Shown here piece after piece: positions 33,108 through 42,634 of a DNA stretch of 43,243 nt. This DNA is from Akkermansiaceae bacterium (lineage in GTDB: Bacteria; Verrucomicrobiota; Verrucomicrobiia; Verrucomicrobiales; Akkermansiaceae), in NCBI GenBank assembly GCA_903827375.1, contig CAIKHZ010000099.1:1-43243 (forward strand), read 5' to 3'. The notes beneath the pieces were generated by a model. That model was given only the letters and a program-made list of their open reading frames with translations. It ran no database searches and was not told where the DNA came from. The translations under genes and the position numbers were made by a program. Each line of letters opens with the position of its first letter. The stretch's first letter is position 1.

Positions 33108-34990
33108 GGTTCAAACTTGCGGATGTGCTTGCGTTTCAGAAATCGCTGGCGATCTTCCATGATGCCTGCCACCGGCATGCTGAAGCTGCGCTCCTCGCCG
33201 ATGGCCACGGGCTCTTCTATGCCCCCTGCGGAGGAAAATACCAGGGCCATGGCTCTATTGTTAGGCAAGACGCTCGCCCAGAACTCGCCAATGCCGCGGC
33301 GTTGGGCCACCACTGCCAGTTCTCCTAACAAAAACCCGGCCATCCCGACCTGCCGGGTTGCCTCGTGCACCACAAACGCCACCTCGGCGCGTTGTCCGTT
33401 ATCATCGAGGTAGTAGCGACCGATGGCCCGCAATTGTTGGCGGCCATGGCGGAGGGTGAAGATACCCAGCGCCACGTCGCGCGATTGATTGACGGCGGCG
33501 AGTTTGTATGCGGATTCCCCGCTCATTCGCTCGCGTTGATAGCCATAGCGCAGGCGGATGGTTTCCTCGTCGTGCGAATAGAAAAACTCCTGCAGCGTGG
33601 ACATATCACTTGGATGGAGCGGCCGCAACAGGAAGCGGCCCGCGCGAAATTCCACCCAAGTCGATTCCAGGCCGGCTTCCGACACCGCCGGCGAGGTGGC
33701 CGGCATCGTGAAAAAGCGTGGCAACCACCCCCGGGCCAGAGCCCCGGCTAACAACGTCTCGCGGTGATCCGGATGGGCGATTTCCACCAAGCGTGCCACC
33801 CGCTCACGAATGCTGCGTCCGTGGAGACTGGCCACCCCGTATTCGGTGACCACATGGTGCACGTCACCCCGCCCCGTGCATACGCCGCTGCCCGATTCCA
33901 GCCCTGCGACAATCCGTGAGTTGTTGTCAACGTCGCCCGTGGACGTTAGTGCAATGATTGGTCGGCCATCCCGGCTTTTGCCCGAGCCACGGACGAAGTC
34001 CACCAAGGCACCGATGCCACCATAGAACCGGTGCCCGCTGGAATCACGCACCACTTGCCCTGTCAGGTCGATCTCGCGAGCCCCGTTGATAGCCACCATG
34101 CGGTGGTTGCGGGCGATGCGGTGCGGATCGTTCACCCAATCCGACGGATGCAGCTCAACGTCCGGATGGCGGTCGACAAACTCATATAGCTTGCGGCTGC
34201 CCATCACATGGCTGGCAATGATTTTGCCCGGGCGGTAGTTTTTTTTCGAATGATCGGCCGCCCCGCATCGCACCAGCTCCATAAGCGCGTCATTGAAAAC
34301 CCCGGAATGAATTCCGAGTTGGCAGTGGTCCTTCAAGGCCAGCAGCACCGCCTCCGGACTGTTGCCCAGACCCACTTGGAGCGTCGATCCATCCTCGATG
34401 AGTTGCGCCGCATAGCGGCCAATTTTCAAGTGACGCTCATCAAGCACGCCTCTAACGGCTTCTGGCAACTCTGCCTCGTGCTCGATGAAATAATCGATCT
34501 CACGGGCCGCCACCAGAGTATCTCCGCCAGTTCGAGGCATCCGCGGATTGATTTGTGCAATGACGATGCGGGCATTGCGCAGAGCCGCTTGCACCACATC
34601 CACGCTCACGCCGAGCGAGTGGTTGCCGTTTTCATCGGCTGGACTCACTTGGATCAGGGCCACATCCAGAGGCATCTCTCCATCGCGGAACAACAGCGGC
34701 ACGTCCGACATGGCGCAAGGGGTGTAATCCGCCTGACCCCGCTCCACCGCGTCTCGCAACGCCGGAGTTAGAAAAAACGAGTTCGTCCGCAACACCGATT
34801 CATATCGGGGGTCGATCCACGGGGTAGGGCCCAAGCCGTGGATATGCACCACTTCAATGTCCTTGAAGTGGCTGGCTTTCGCCAGCATCGAATTCACCAA
34901 GGCAAAAGGCACCGAGGCTCCTCCGCCGAGGAAGACCCGGCTGCCGGGCCGGATAAGACCCGGCCAATCTTGTTCGTTGAGTGCTTGCAT
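33104..34990 (-). CDS. Acetyl-CoA hydrolase/CoA-transferase domain fused to a GNAT acetyltransferase
   Basis: 628 residues from the ATG at 34990 (MQALNEQDWPGLIRPG). Residues 1-440 match the acetyl-CoA hydrolase/4-hydroxybutyrate CoA-transferase family: GSRVFLGGGASVP, QVSPADENGNHSLG, LQVGLGNSPEAVLLAL, HHVVTEYGVASLHGRSIRERV and IAHPDHRE. The CoA-ester Glu expected in GIHSE reads Gly (GIHSGVFND, residue 230, codon GGG at 34301-34303). Residues about 455-628 are a GNAT domain (FLLRPLHPSDMSTLQEFFYSH, EVAFVVHEATRQVGMAGFLL). Such fusions are known. The next gene, a deacetylase, overlaps by 4 bases. With the Glu lost, the first domain may only bind CoA compounds while GNAT acetylates a target; an error in a single base is the other reading. 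Confidence 0.85.
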   Translation of the reverse strand: MQALNEQDWPGLIRPGSRVFLGGGASVPFALVNSMLAKASHFKDIEVVHIHGLGPTPWIDPRYESVLRTNSFFLTPALRDAVERGQADYTPCAMSDVPLLFRDGEMPLDVALIQVSPADENGNHSLGVSVDVVQAALRNARIVIAQINPRMPRTGGDTLVAAREIDYFIEHEAELPEAVRGVLDERHLKIGRYAAQLIEDGSTLQVGLGNSPEAVLLALKDHCQLGIHSGVFNDALMELVRCGAADHSKKNYRPGKIIASHVMGSRKLYEFVDRHPDVELHPSDWVNDPHRIARNHRMVAINGAREIDLTGQVVRDSSGHRFYGGIGALVDFVRGSGKSRDGRPIIALTSTGDVDNNSRIVAGLESGSGVCTGRGDVHHVVTEYGVASLHGRSIRERVARLVEIAHPDHRETLLAGALARGWLPRFFTMPATSPAVSEAGLESTWVEFRAGRFLLRPLHPSDMSTLQEFFYSHDEETIRLRYGYQRERMSGESAYKLAAVNQSRDVALGIFTLRHGRQQLRAIGRYYLDDNGQRAEVAFVVHEATRQVGMAGFLLGELAVVAQRRGIGEFWASVLPNNRAMALVFSSAGGIEEPVAIGEERSFSMPVAGIMEDRQRFLKRKHIRKFEP

Positions 34991-35095
34991 CACCTCGCGC
35001 TGGCTTGCTGATGAAGATGCCCCACCGGCCCGACCGCAGCAAGCCAAATGAGCTCGGGCGGTTAGTAGCGGCACCGCTGCCGCCACCACGGCATC

Positions 35096-35800
35096 TCACT
35101 TGGGTGCCGGAGTGCTGGGCAACGCACCTGTGAGACCCTTGAACACGGCTTTGGCAATTTCCGTAGCTCCTTCCGTGTTAGGATGGACCTTGTCTGGAAT
35201 GAGCGCGTCTTTGCCATTGAGGGCTCCGTGCACGTCGATCACCCCGGCCTTGGTGGCCTTGGCGACCTTGTCCACCAACGGCATCTCCTCCTTGGTGCCG
35301 GCTTCGTTGATGCCGAAGTTGCCGTCTCCGGCGATGTAAGGCGGATAGCAGATGTACACCCGTGGCTTGCTAGGCAGCTTGGCGAATTGATTGACCAAAT
35401 CCGTGTAGTCTTTCACAAAATGCTCCTTGTTCTTCCAATTCTGCGGCTTCGTGTCGTTAGTTCCTAACAAAATCACCACCACATCCGGTGCAAATTCCTT
35501 CGCATTCTTGAAAGCCGCCTGATTCTGATAGGGACTGTCGCCGCTTTGCAGCAGCGTGGTGCCGCTCACTCCGAAATTCTTCACATTCCATTTTTCACCC
35601 AGAAGTCTGCCAATTTGTTCAGGCCAGGACATTCCGCCTGCGGCACCCACGCCCTGGGTGATGCTGTCGCCCACGCAGGCCAGTTTTACCGGCGATTTAA
35701 AGTTAGCCACCTTCACGGGTGACGAATTTTGCGCCAGCGCCACTCCGGGCAGCGCCAGACATAAGGTTGCAGCGGAAAAAAGACTGGTGATTTGTAACAT
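35096..35800 (-). CDS. Exported SGNH/GDSL-type esterase
   Basis: 234 residues. A signal peptide ends near ALAQ. Blocks: ACVGDSITQGVG (Ser nucleophile about 45), NFGVSGTTLL (Gly), VVILLGTNDTKP (Asn) and the C-terminal ALIPDKVHPNTEGA (Asp and His). This subgroup often deacetylates or deacylates carbohydrates. It lies 105 bases upstream of the acetyl-CoA hydrolase-GNAT gene on the same strand and may be cotranscribed, but the theme differs. It is related to the other SGNH protein at 26.2 kb only in the motif blocks. Confidence 0.87.
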   Translation of the reverse strand: MLQITSLFSAATLCLALPGVALAQNSSPVKVANFKSPVKLACVGDSITQGVGAAGGMSWPEQIGRLLGEKWNVKNFGVSGTTLLQSGDSPYQNQAAFKNAKEFAPDVVVILLGTNDTKPQNWKNKEHFVKDYTDLVNQFAKLPSKPRVYICYPPYIAGDGNFGINEAGTKEEMPLVDKVAKATKAGVIDVHGALNGKDALIPDKVHPNTEGATEIAKAVFKGLTGALPSTPAPK

Positions 35801-35973
35801 ATCGATTGCTGGCTAGATTTGTGGTGTCCCAGTGCGCACAACCCCCACCATGGCGGCCCAGCGCGCTGCGCCCAAGCTTGCTGCCCGGCAGACCGCCCGG
35901 CAATCCCAAATTTTCCATCTCAAATTTTCCTCGGCGCAATCCATGCTCGTCGGGACCTCAGATCCGTTTGCGT

Positions 35974-38900
35974 TTAGGAGAGTGTGACGCGTAATTCGGT
36001 TTCCGGTGTCAGCTCAATTGGCTCAGCGAATGTGATCAACGCACGATTGTCTAACATATTAACATTTGTGGGGACAGGCTTGTTGGCGAGCTCCACGGAA
36101 GCCTTGGAAACACTGCTGCCCTCGGCAAGGGCCAGCGCCAGAGTCTTTATGCGGAGTCTTCCCCAGCGCAATTGGATACCGCAGCTGGTGAGGGCTGCAT
36201 CGCGTTTTTGCCAGAACGTTCCCCAGCCTGCCACAGAGGTAAATGGGGCACGGAAATTCTCCGGCGTCAGGCGCGGGGCGAACCCGATGTGCCCTTTCGG
36301 ACCGTGGTATTCAAAGCCGCTGGCCGAGATCAACAGGCCGTAGCTAGCCATTCCTCGGGAGTAATGGTCGCCGCATTCCACCTCGTTCCACGGATTGCGT
36401 CGCGATGCGTGGTAGCGGTCATGGATCGTACGCTCGACGGCTAACCCTTCGAGCAGCAACCCTTCGCTGATCATATGTCCCGCCACTTGATGCTCATAGC
36501 CGGCCATGCAGGTGTTGAGATATCCCATGCCTGTCGCCATGTCACCGGCCACCACTTTGGGGTCCACCTTGTCGCCATGTGGCCAGGTCGTCATGATCGT
36601 GCCGCCTTCACCGGGCATGGCGTACCAACTGCCAGCTTTATGAACCTTCCGGTATGGCCCGACATCGGGTGTGAAGTTATATTTCCAGATCGAGCGCAGC
36701 GCGGATTTTGTATGGCTTTCCGGCAGAATCCGCCCCAAGGCGACTTGATTGGCCCAGCCTTGACCGAACACCTGGTCGATGTGACAGCCGTTGCCAATGA
36801 TAAAGCTGTTTGGCTGGTTAGGGTCGGGCTTGTGAACAAAATATTCTCCGTTCCAAAGCCTCTCTACCAAGTTTTTGGCTCCGGCATCGGCGATAGCTCG
36901 CGTTGATATGGCAAACTCCAAGTCTCCCATATCCCGCGCCATCTCCTCGCCGGCGCGCAACGCAGCCAAATAGAGCGAGCTGGTCCATGACATCGCGCCC
37001 CACCATAGACCTGTATCGAGGGTGGTGGATTGCTTGCCATCAATGATGCCATCGGCGTTGCCATCCTCGTTGATGAGCCATTGCAGGATCCTCTTGATCT
37101 TTGGCCAATTTCGATGAAGGAATGCCGAATCGCTAGACATCTGGTGAGTGCGATATGAGCACAGGACATGGCCCGCTTGGCCGTCTAATACGAAGTCCCC
37201 GCGGTATTCGCCACGGGTCCAGACACCGCCGGTTTTCGGATCAAAACCCATGCCATCAACGAAGTGCTGTGTTTCATGGATGGACTGCTCAATGGAGGGG
37301 AAAAGCCGGCCAGGACCTTGGGTATAAAACCAAACGCTGGTGCAATTTCCCTGACAACAGTACGAGCCTTCAAAAAACCAATAGCGGCCGTTGTCAAAGC
37401 GATGACAGGTGGTTGTTGCCAGCGCGGACACGTTCATCAGCATGCGGTCGAGCAGCCAGTGCGGCAAAGTGGAGTCATACCACGTGTCGCGCCAGAGTTT
37501 GGTCTCGCTGGAGAGGCGTGCAAAGTCTTTGGCCACATAAACTGCCACTTCGTTAGCATCGCGAAAGTTTTTGGCGTAATATCGTTTGAGCTTATCAATG
37601 TCTGTGATGAGGTGAAACGTATCGTTGAACAATCGAGGGGTGTAAGTTGTCTGCGAAAAATTCCAGGTGATCACAAATGTAGCTTTACACACTTGGCCGG
37701 GCATAAGCGTCCAACTCCGCCCCAAAGCGCCGATCAGCCTCGTTGGAACCGCCATATCGGCTGCTGTTTCATTTCCTGCCTTCAATGCCTCGAACACCGC
37801 CTCCGGGCTCGCATCTCCGGCATTGGTGCAGGCGCGATCCGTAGGCTCGGGAGTGAGCAATGCCATGCTTAATGTGCCGAAATCTGCGGCGCTCGCCAGC
37901 ACATCCGGGGGGATTGCCACGTCGGTGAAGATAATATAATCTACGCCGATGGACCCCCAACCGCCGCTTGATTCGTCAAATATCTCCAACCGCGCTTTGC
38001 GCCCGATCAACCCGCTGGTGTCGAAGAAGTCCGTGCGCAATTGGTGTGCTGTGTGGCCGGTGGCCGAGCGCACGGTTTGCCCGTCTATCATTAATCGCAA
38101 TCCCAATTGTTTGGGGTCTTCACCGCCACCGATAAGAAAGCGGATGTAATTCCGTTCGATAGTAAACTCAGGGCTGGTCAGTTTGCCGGTAGCGCTCTCT
38201 TTTGAACCGCCGGTGCTTGGTGCCGAGGTGAAGCTGTTAACGAGGCCCTGACCGTGCGCGTTAATCGTCTTGGGAGATTGAGTCGGAAGCAGCTCAGAGA
38301 GCTTGGCTGGGCGTGAGCCAAACGCCGTGCCTTCCACGGTCCAAGGCTCGTAGGTGTCACCTTCGAAATCGGCGAAAACCATATCTGGGCGAATCGGGTG
38401 GTCCTTATCAATGATGAGCGCTTGCGGGTGGATACTGGACTCCATGCGTAGCATCCCGCTCTCGCGCGCCACCCGGTTGCGACGGATAGCGGCCGTGGGT
38501 TTGCTGAATTTACAGACGGCATTTTCGATCCAGCCGGCGAGTTCTACCCTGAGTGCTTCAGCAGATGTGTTGGTGATTGTATATTCCATCACCGTCGCTG
38601 GCAGGCCCGAGTCTTCGGGGTTTAACGGAATGAAAGGCGAATAGGCTTCCAGCTTCACATCCACCGGGCACGCCGGGTCATGGTAGTTGACTGTGCCGAT
38701 GGGATATTGGCCGCAAAAAGTGACGCCGGGAAAGCCGCTCTTATCGAGTCGCTGGACCACGGATTTTCCGCCTTCGGAAATTTTGATTGCGAACCCCTGT
38801 TCAATCGGCGAGGTGGGCTTTCGCGGCTTGGCGTAATTGGGTCCGCGGTATTCGTTGAACCCGCTCAGGACGGGTGCGTTGAAAATATCCCAGAGCAACA

Positions 38901-39207
38901 GTCGGCCGTCGCCGCCGAGATATAGTTGACCGGCGCAAATGCCTCCCACCGGCATGCCAATGTAGTCGAGCTCCTCATGGCGATAAACCGTGGGCTCGCC
39001 ACGCTCAAATAGTGAGTTGATCCAGTCAGGATCCAGCTTCTTATCTGAGGGCACCAACTTCTCAAAATCAGCTTTGTCGAATGGACCTGCCATCGCCGAT
39101 ATGCCCGGTAAAGCCGTCCCTGCAGCTACAAGCGCCGCTAATTGGAGGAAATCGCGCCGGGCCATGCCTGGATTGCAGTCACATTGTGATGGAGAACATG
39201 GATTCAT
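35974..39207 (-). CDS. Tat-exported GH116 glycosidase (GBA2-like beta-glucosidase/xylosidase)
   Basis: 1077 residues. A twin-arginine signal, ARRDFLQLAALVAAG, starts at residue 16; ATG 39207 and ATG 39165 are both possible starts. The N-terminal beta domain matches the GBA2 N-terminal family (ELDYIGMPVGGICAGQLYLGG, ISEGGKSVVQRL, EYTITNTSAEALRVELAGW). A large insert in the middle (about 275-440) has a jelly-roll-like piece (NYIRFLIGGGEDPKQLGLRL). The (alpha/alpha)6 catalytic domain contains YWFFEGSYCCQGN (possible nucleophile Glu about 612) and TTLDTGLWWGAMSWTSSLYLAAL (possible acid Asp about 730). It should cleave beta-linked glucose or xylose outside the cytoplasm. The insert makes it longer than standard GH116. 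Confidence 0.85.
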   Translation of the reverse strand: MNPCSPSQCDCNPGMARRDFLQLAALVAAGTALPGISAMAGPFDKADFEKLVPSDKKLDPDWINSLFERGEPTVYRHEELDYIGMPVGGICAGQLYLGGDGRLLLWDIFNAPVLSGFNEYRGPNYAKPRKPTSPIEQGFAIKISEGGKSVVQRLDKSGFPGVTFCGQYPIGTVNYHDPACPVDVKLEAYSPFIPLNPEDSGLPATVMEYTITNTSAEALRVELAGWIENAVCKFSKPTAAIRRNRVARESGMLRMESSIHPQALIIDKDHPIRPDMVFADFEGDTYEPWTVEGTAFGSRPAKLSELLPTQSPKTINAHGQGLVNSFTSAPSTGGSKESATGKLTSPEFTIERNYIRFLIGGGEDPKQLGLRLMIDGQTVRSATGHTAHQLRTDFFDTSGLIGRKARLEIFDESSGGWGSIGVDYIIFTDVAIPPDVLASAADFGTLSMALLTPEPTDRACTNAGDASPEAVFEALKAGNETAADMAVPTRLIGALGRSWTLMPGQVCKATFVITWNFSQTTYTPRLFNDTFHLITDIDKLKRYYAKNFRDANEVAVYVAKDFARLSSETKLWRDTWYDSTLPHWLLDRMLMNVSALATTTCHRFDNGRYWFFEGSYCCQGNCTSVWFYTQGPGRLFPSIEQSIHETQHFVDGMGFDPKTGGVWTRGEYRGDFVLDGQAGHVLCSYRTHQMSSDSAFLHRNWPKIKRILQWLINEDGNADGIIDGKQSTTLDTGLWWGAMSWTSSLYLAALRAGEEMARDMGDLEFAISTRAIADAGAKNLVERLWNGEYFVHKPDPNQPNSFIIGNGCHIDQVFGQGWANQVALGRILPESHTKSALRSIWKYNFTPDVGPYRKVHKAGSWYAMPGEGGTIMTTWPHGDKVDPKVVAGDMATGMGYLNTCMAGYEHQVAGHMISEGLLLEGLAVERTIHDRYHASRRNPWNEVECGDHYSRGMASYGLLISASGFEYHGPKGHIGFAPRLTPENFRAPFTSVAGWGTFWQKRDAALTSCGIQLRWGRLRIKTLALALAEGSSVSKASVELANKPVPTNVNMLDNRALITFAEPIELTPETELRVTLS

Positions 39208-39299
39208 GGGGTAAGAGGCGATGGGGTGATTGAAATGGGCATATTTCTTGGGAGTGGGCGACTACCGTATAGCCTAACAGCTGATCAGAGAGTGGCCTT

Positions 39300-40055
39300 T
39301 CACAATTTCAGATGTGCGGCAGTATAGACGGCCATCGCGACTTGACGAATCCCCTCGAGGGTCAAGTTATTGTCCACCGCGTGAATTTCCGGTATGCCGT
39401 TGGCAATGAGCTGGGCATCGCCTCCGGTGGCGATGATTTTCGGTTGGCCTGGTAGTTCGGCGCAAATCCTCTGCAATATCTCTCTAACCAACCCTCGGTA
39501 ACCTATCACCGCTCCCACCTGCATCGCGTGGACCGTGGATTTGCCAATCGCTGACGTCGGTTCAGCCAATACAATTTCCGGCAGCAACGCGGTGTGCTTC
39601 GCAAGATAGCTGGTCATCGCACCCAAGCCCGGTGCAATCACACCTCCGCAGTAGGCCGGTGCCGCCGATACGATGTCGAAGGTCACCGCCGTGCCTGAAT
39701 CAATCACCACCGCCGGCACCCCGTGGCAGGCCCGCACCCCCACCGCGTTGGCTAGCCGGTCCGCACCGATTTGGCTGGGATCTGGATAATCAATCGCCAT
39801 GCCCAGCGGGCTGCGGTAATCTAACATGTGAACCGACCCCCGCGCATCGAGAAATTCCCGAAGCAACCGCCCCTTGGTCGGCACGACTGAGGCGATGACG
39901 GCCGCCTGGAACGCGACGCCATCCAGCAAGGTCGTCAAGGATGCCGGGGAAACCTCAGCGGTGTCCAGCACGCCACGCCACTCTCCCAGCCCATGCACGT
40001 CTCCAAGCGCAAACTTGGTGCGGGTATTGGAATTGTCGATGAGCAGCCAAGTCAT
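39300..40055 (-). CDS. coaX: Type III pantothenate kinase
   Basis: 251 residues, normal length. It phosphorylates pantothenate, the first step of coenzyme A synthesis, without feedback inhibition by CoA. Motifs: LLIDNSNTRTKFAL (phosphate loop), GADRLANAVG with the catalytic Asp region, VVIDSGTAVTFDIV, GGVIAPGLGAM and IIATGGDAQLI. The standard N-terminal DxGNT is DNSNTR here. The neighbour on the other side is an aldo/keto reductase with 122 bases between. Confidence 0.93.
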   Translation of the reverse strand: MTWLLIDNSNTRTKFALGDVHGLGEWRGVLDTAEVSPASLTTLLDGVAFQAAVIASVVPTKGRLLREFLDARGSVHMLDYRSPLGMAIDYPDPSQIGADRLANAVGVRACHGVPAVVIDSGTAVTFDIVSAAPAYCGGVIAPGLGAMTSYLAKHTALLPEIVLAEPTSAIGKSTVHAMQVGAVIGYRGLVREILQRICAELPGQPKIIATGGDAQLIANGIPEIHAVDNNLTLEGIRQVAMAVYTAAHLKL

Positions 40056-40177
40056 TGCCCAGCCCGGGGTTGAGGTGATAATTCAGGCGGACTTCCATGG
40101 TGCATGCGGCCCGAATGTGCCCTCAACCCACCAAAATTCAACTTGAAAAAATTCATCGTTTCATTGAGCTGGCTGCC

Positions 40178-41224
40178 TCAGAAAGGCAGGCTAGGCATGA
40201 CTAATCCATGATGTTTCATGGCCTCCCAAAAGGCCCCGGGTATTCGAGCACGGGTACTCTCGACGTTTGCCCGAATGCGCAGCGGCTTGGCGGAATTGAG
40301 TGCCACGGCAGCGATTCCAGGCACTGCTAGAGCGAATTGCACGCAGGCATCGGCTGGGGTGACGCCGAAGTCTTGGCAAACAGCGAAAAACTTCTGCCTC
40401 CACGTGAACAAGTGCGCCTCCTTGAGCGGATCGGGCAGGCGGTAGTCAAACCACTTGCCGCCAGTTAAAAAGCCCGCGTTGAAAACTGCGGAGTTAATCA
40501 TGCCCACACCTGAGGATCGAAGATGACTGATGAAATCAAGTAAATCCGCCGGATGTGAATACACAGTTAGACTGCAAGCTAACATCACCCAGTCCAAGTC
40601 CACATGCCCGGCAATCTCACGAATGACCTGCCAGTCCTTGGCTCCGATGCCCACCGCCCTGACCAAATTGCGGGCTTTCAGCTCGAACAATGCCTGATAG
40701 GCACCGAGCACATCGTCGAAGCGGCGCTGGCGTTCGGCTGGCGTCTTGGCTGCGGCAAGGTATTCGTCGGGGTCGTGAACTGAGACGATTTGTGACGTGT
40801 AGCCCTCGCCCAGAAGTTCGCAGCCTTGCTCGTAACATTGCAGGATGCCGTCATGGCTGATCCGCAGTTGGGCATCATGCCCGATCCCCGCCCAGGTGCC
40901 GCGCTCGAACGTCGGCTCGGGTCCGCTAAGGGGCACGCGATACCAGCCGAGCTTATTGCTGATGATCACGTCCTCTTGCGGCACACCGAGTTTTCGGAGT
41001 GAATGGCCGATGACCTCCAGGGCCAGTCCGGCTCCGTATTTACCGGCGGTATCGATGACCACCGGCGCTGGGCATTGGCGGATCATTTCGGAAATTAGGG
41101 CGATTTTCGTTTCATCGGGCACGACTTGGTAGAGATTGCCTAGGCAACTCGTCCCGAAGACAATCGGGGCGACAAGCAGCCCGGTTTGGCCAAGCGGGCG
41201 GTGAAAGGAATCGGGAATGTTCAT
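40178..41224 (-). CDS. Aldo/keto reductase (L-fucose/D-threo-aldose dehydrogenase-like)
   Basis: 348 residues from the ATG at 41224 (MNIPDSFHRPLGQTG); an ATG at 41236 would add four. The TIM-barrel oxidoreductase has VIDTAGKYGAGLAL (Asp and Tyr), VIISNKLGW (Lys) and IVSVHDPDEYL (His), the catalytic tetrad. The pattern fits the group that oxidises L-fucose or D-arabinose-type aldoses to lactones with NAD(P). This would suit the fucosidase-like glycosidase in the window, though the link is inference. The gene is divergent from the DUF6786-like gene at 41393. Confidence 0.85.
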   Translation of the reverse strand: MNIPDSFHRPLGQTGLLVAPIVFGTSCLGNLYQVVPDETKIALISEMIRQCPAPVVIDTAGKYGAGLALEVIGHSLRKLGVPQEDVIISNKLGWYRVPLSGPEPTFERGTWAGIGHDAQLRISHDGILQCYEQGCELLGEGYTSQIVSVHDPDEYLAAAKTPAERQRRFDDVLGAYQALFELKARNLVRAVGIGAKDWQVIREIAGHVDLDWVMLACSLTVYSHPADLLDFISHLRSSGVGMINSAVFNAGFLTGGKWFDYRLPDPLKEAHLFTWRQKFFAVCQDFGVTPADACVQFALAVPGIAAVALNSAKPLRIRANVESTRARIPGAFWEAMKHHGLVMPSLPF

Positions 41225-41392
41225 CTGGCGAGGCATCAACCGGTGACGGGGTGGACCCTACTCGTCCGGCCGGACCCAGGCAAGATAACCGTTGCATTCA
41301 CCGCTGAGAATGGTCAATATTGCTCAGCACATGAGGATTCCGCAGCGGATATTTCATGCGTCGGCAGGCCCACTCCAGAAAAATCATCAACC

Positions 41393-42634
41393 ATGAAACC
41401 TAGACACCTGATTATTCCCACCGTGCTGACCCTCGCTCACGGCATCGGTAACGCGGCCCCCACCTATGCGGAGGATGTGGCATTCCTGAAAACACACACA
41501 CCTATCATCGAGCTGGCTGATGGCCAGGCCCGGGTGGCCATCGCCCCGGCCTATCAAGGACGGGTGATGACGTCCACCGCCAACGGCAGCGATGGCGGTG
41601 GCATCGGCTGGATCAATCCGGCTGTCATCGCCGCTGGAATCAAACCGGAGGCTGAGCGCGAGGGCTTGGCCCGCCATATCCATGTCTTCGGCGGTGAGGA
41701 ACGACTGTGGTTCGGCCCGGAAGGCGGACCGTTTTCACTATTTTTCCCAACCGGTGCCGAGCAGAAATTTGAGAATTGGAAGACACCTGCGGTTATGGAC
41801 ACGGAGGCGTTTCGGGTGATCGGAGAGGCTCAAGGCAAGGCTGCGAGCTTTGGGGCGTCGATCAAACTCCCGAACCGCAAGGGCACAGTTTTCAGCATGG
41901 AAGTGGAGCGCAACATCTCTCTCGCCCCGGAAAATGAACTCGCCCAACTCTGTGGCGGCAAGCTTCCCGATGGAATCAAAGCAGTCGCCTACACCACGCG
42001 TAACACAGTCAAAAACACAGGCACCACGGCTTGGACAAAAACATCGGGCGCACCGTCCATCTGGATTCTCGGGATGTACAAACCGACGCCTCGCACCACC
42101 ATCGTGATTCCGTTTGTGAGTGGCGAGGAGAGGGTTCTCGGTGCCAAGGCTACCACAAATTATTTCGGCAAAATCCCTGCTAACCGAATCACTTTGACCG
42201 ATTCCCGGCTGTTCTTCAAAGGCGACGGCACCGAACGCGGCAAGCTTGGCATCTCTCCCAAACGCTCGAAAGGCATGGGCGGAAGTTGGCAGGCGGATTC
42301 CGGTGTGCTGACATTGGTGAAAATTCATCCGTCCGATAACCCGCTTAGCAAGGACTGGCCCTATGTGGATTCCCAGTGGCGTGAAGATGTGGATCCGTTC
42401 GGCGGCGACGTCATGAACTCATATAACGATGGTCCGCCAGAACCCGGGGCCAAGGCGTTAGGACCATTCTACGAACTCGAAACGTCAAGTCCCGCGCTCT
42501 TCCTCAAACCCGGCGAAGCGTATTGCCACACCCAGACGACGATCCATCTGACAGGAGCCCGTGGCGCGCTGGACGTCATATCCAAAGGGACGCTCGGTGT
42601 GGGGCTAGAGGTGATTGAGAAATCCCTGCCCTAA
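41393..42634 (+). CDS. Exported DUF6786-like protein (mutarotase-like fold possible)
   Basis: 413 residues from the ATG at 41393 (MKPRHLIIPTVLTLAHG), with a signal peptide ending near NAAPT. Conserved-looking parts: IIELADGQARVAIAPAYQGRVMTST, GIGWINPAVIAAG, HIHVFGGEERLWFGPEGGPFSLFF, FSMEVERNISL, and GALGPFYELETSSP-like text near the end (LGPFYELETSSPALFL, HTQTTIHL). The pattern recalls the large sugar-binding DUF6786/galactose-mutarotase-like group found with glycan utilisation genes in Bacteroidota and Verrucomicrobiota. An enzyme activity is not established. It may bind or epimerise sugars in the periplasm. Confidence 0.75.
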   Translation: MKPRHLIIPTVLTLAHGIGNAAPTYAEDVAFLKTHTPIIELADGQARVAIAPAYQGRVMTSTANGSDGGGIGWINPAVIAAGIKPEAEREGLARHIHVFGGEERLWFGPEGGPFSLFFPTGAEQKFENWKTPAVMDTEAFRVIGEAQGKAASFGASIKLPNRKGTVFSMEVERNISLAPENELAQLCGGKLPDGIKAVAYTTRNTVKNTGTTAWTKTSGAPSIWILGMYKPTPRTTIVIPFVSGEERVLGAKATTNYFGKIPANRITLTDSRLFFKGDGTERGKLGISPKRSKGMGGSWQADSGVLTLVKIHPSDNPLSKDWPYVDSQWREDVDPFGGDVMNSYNDGPPEPGAKALGPFYELETSSPALFLKPGEAYCHTQTTIHLTGARGALDVISKGTLGVGLEVIEKSLP

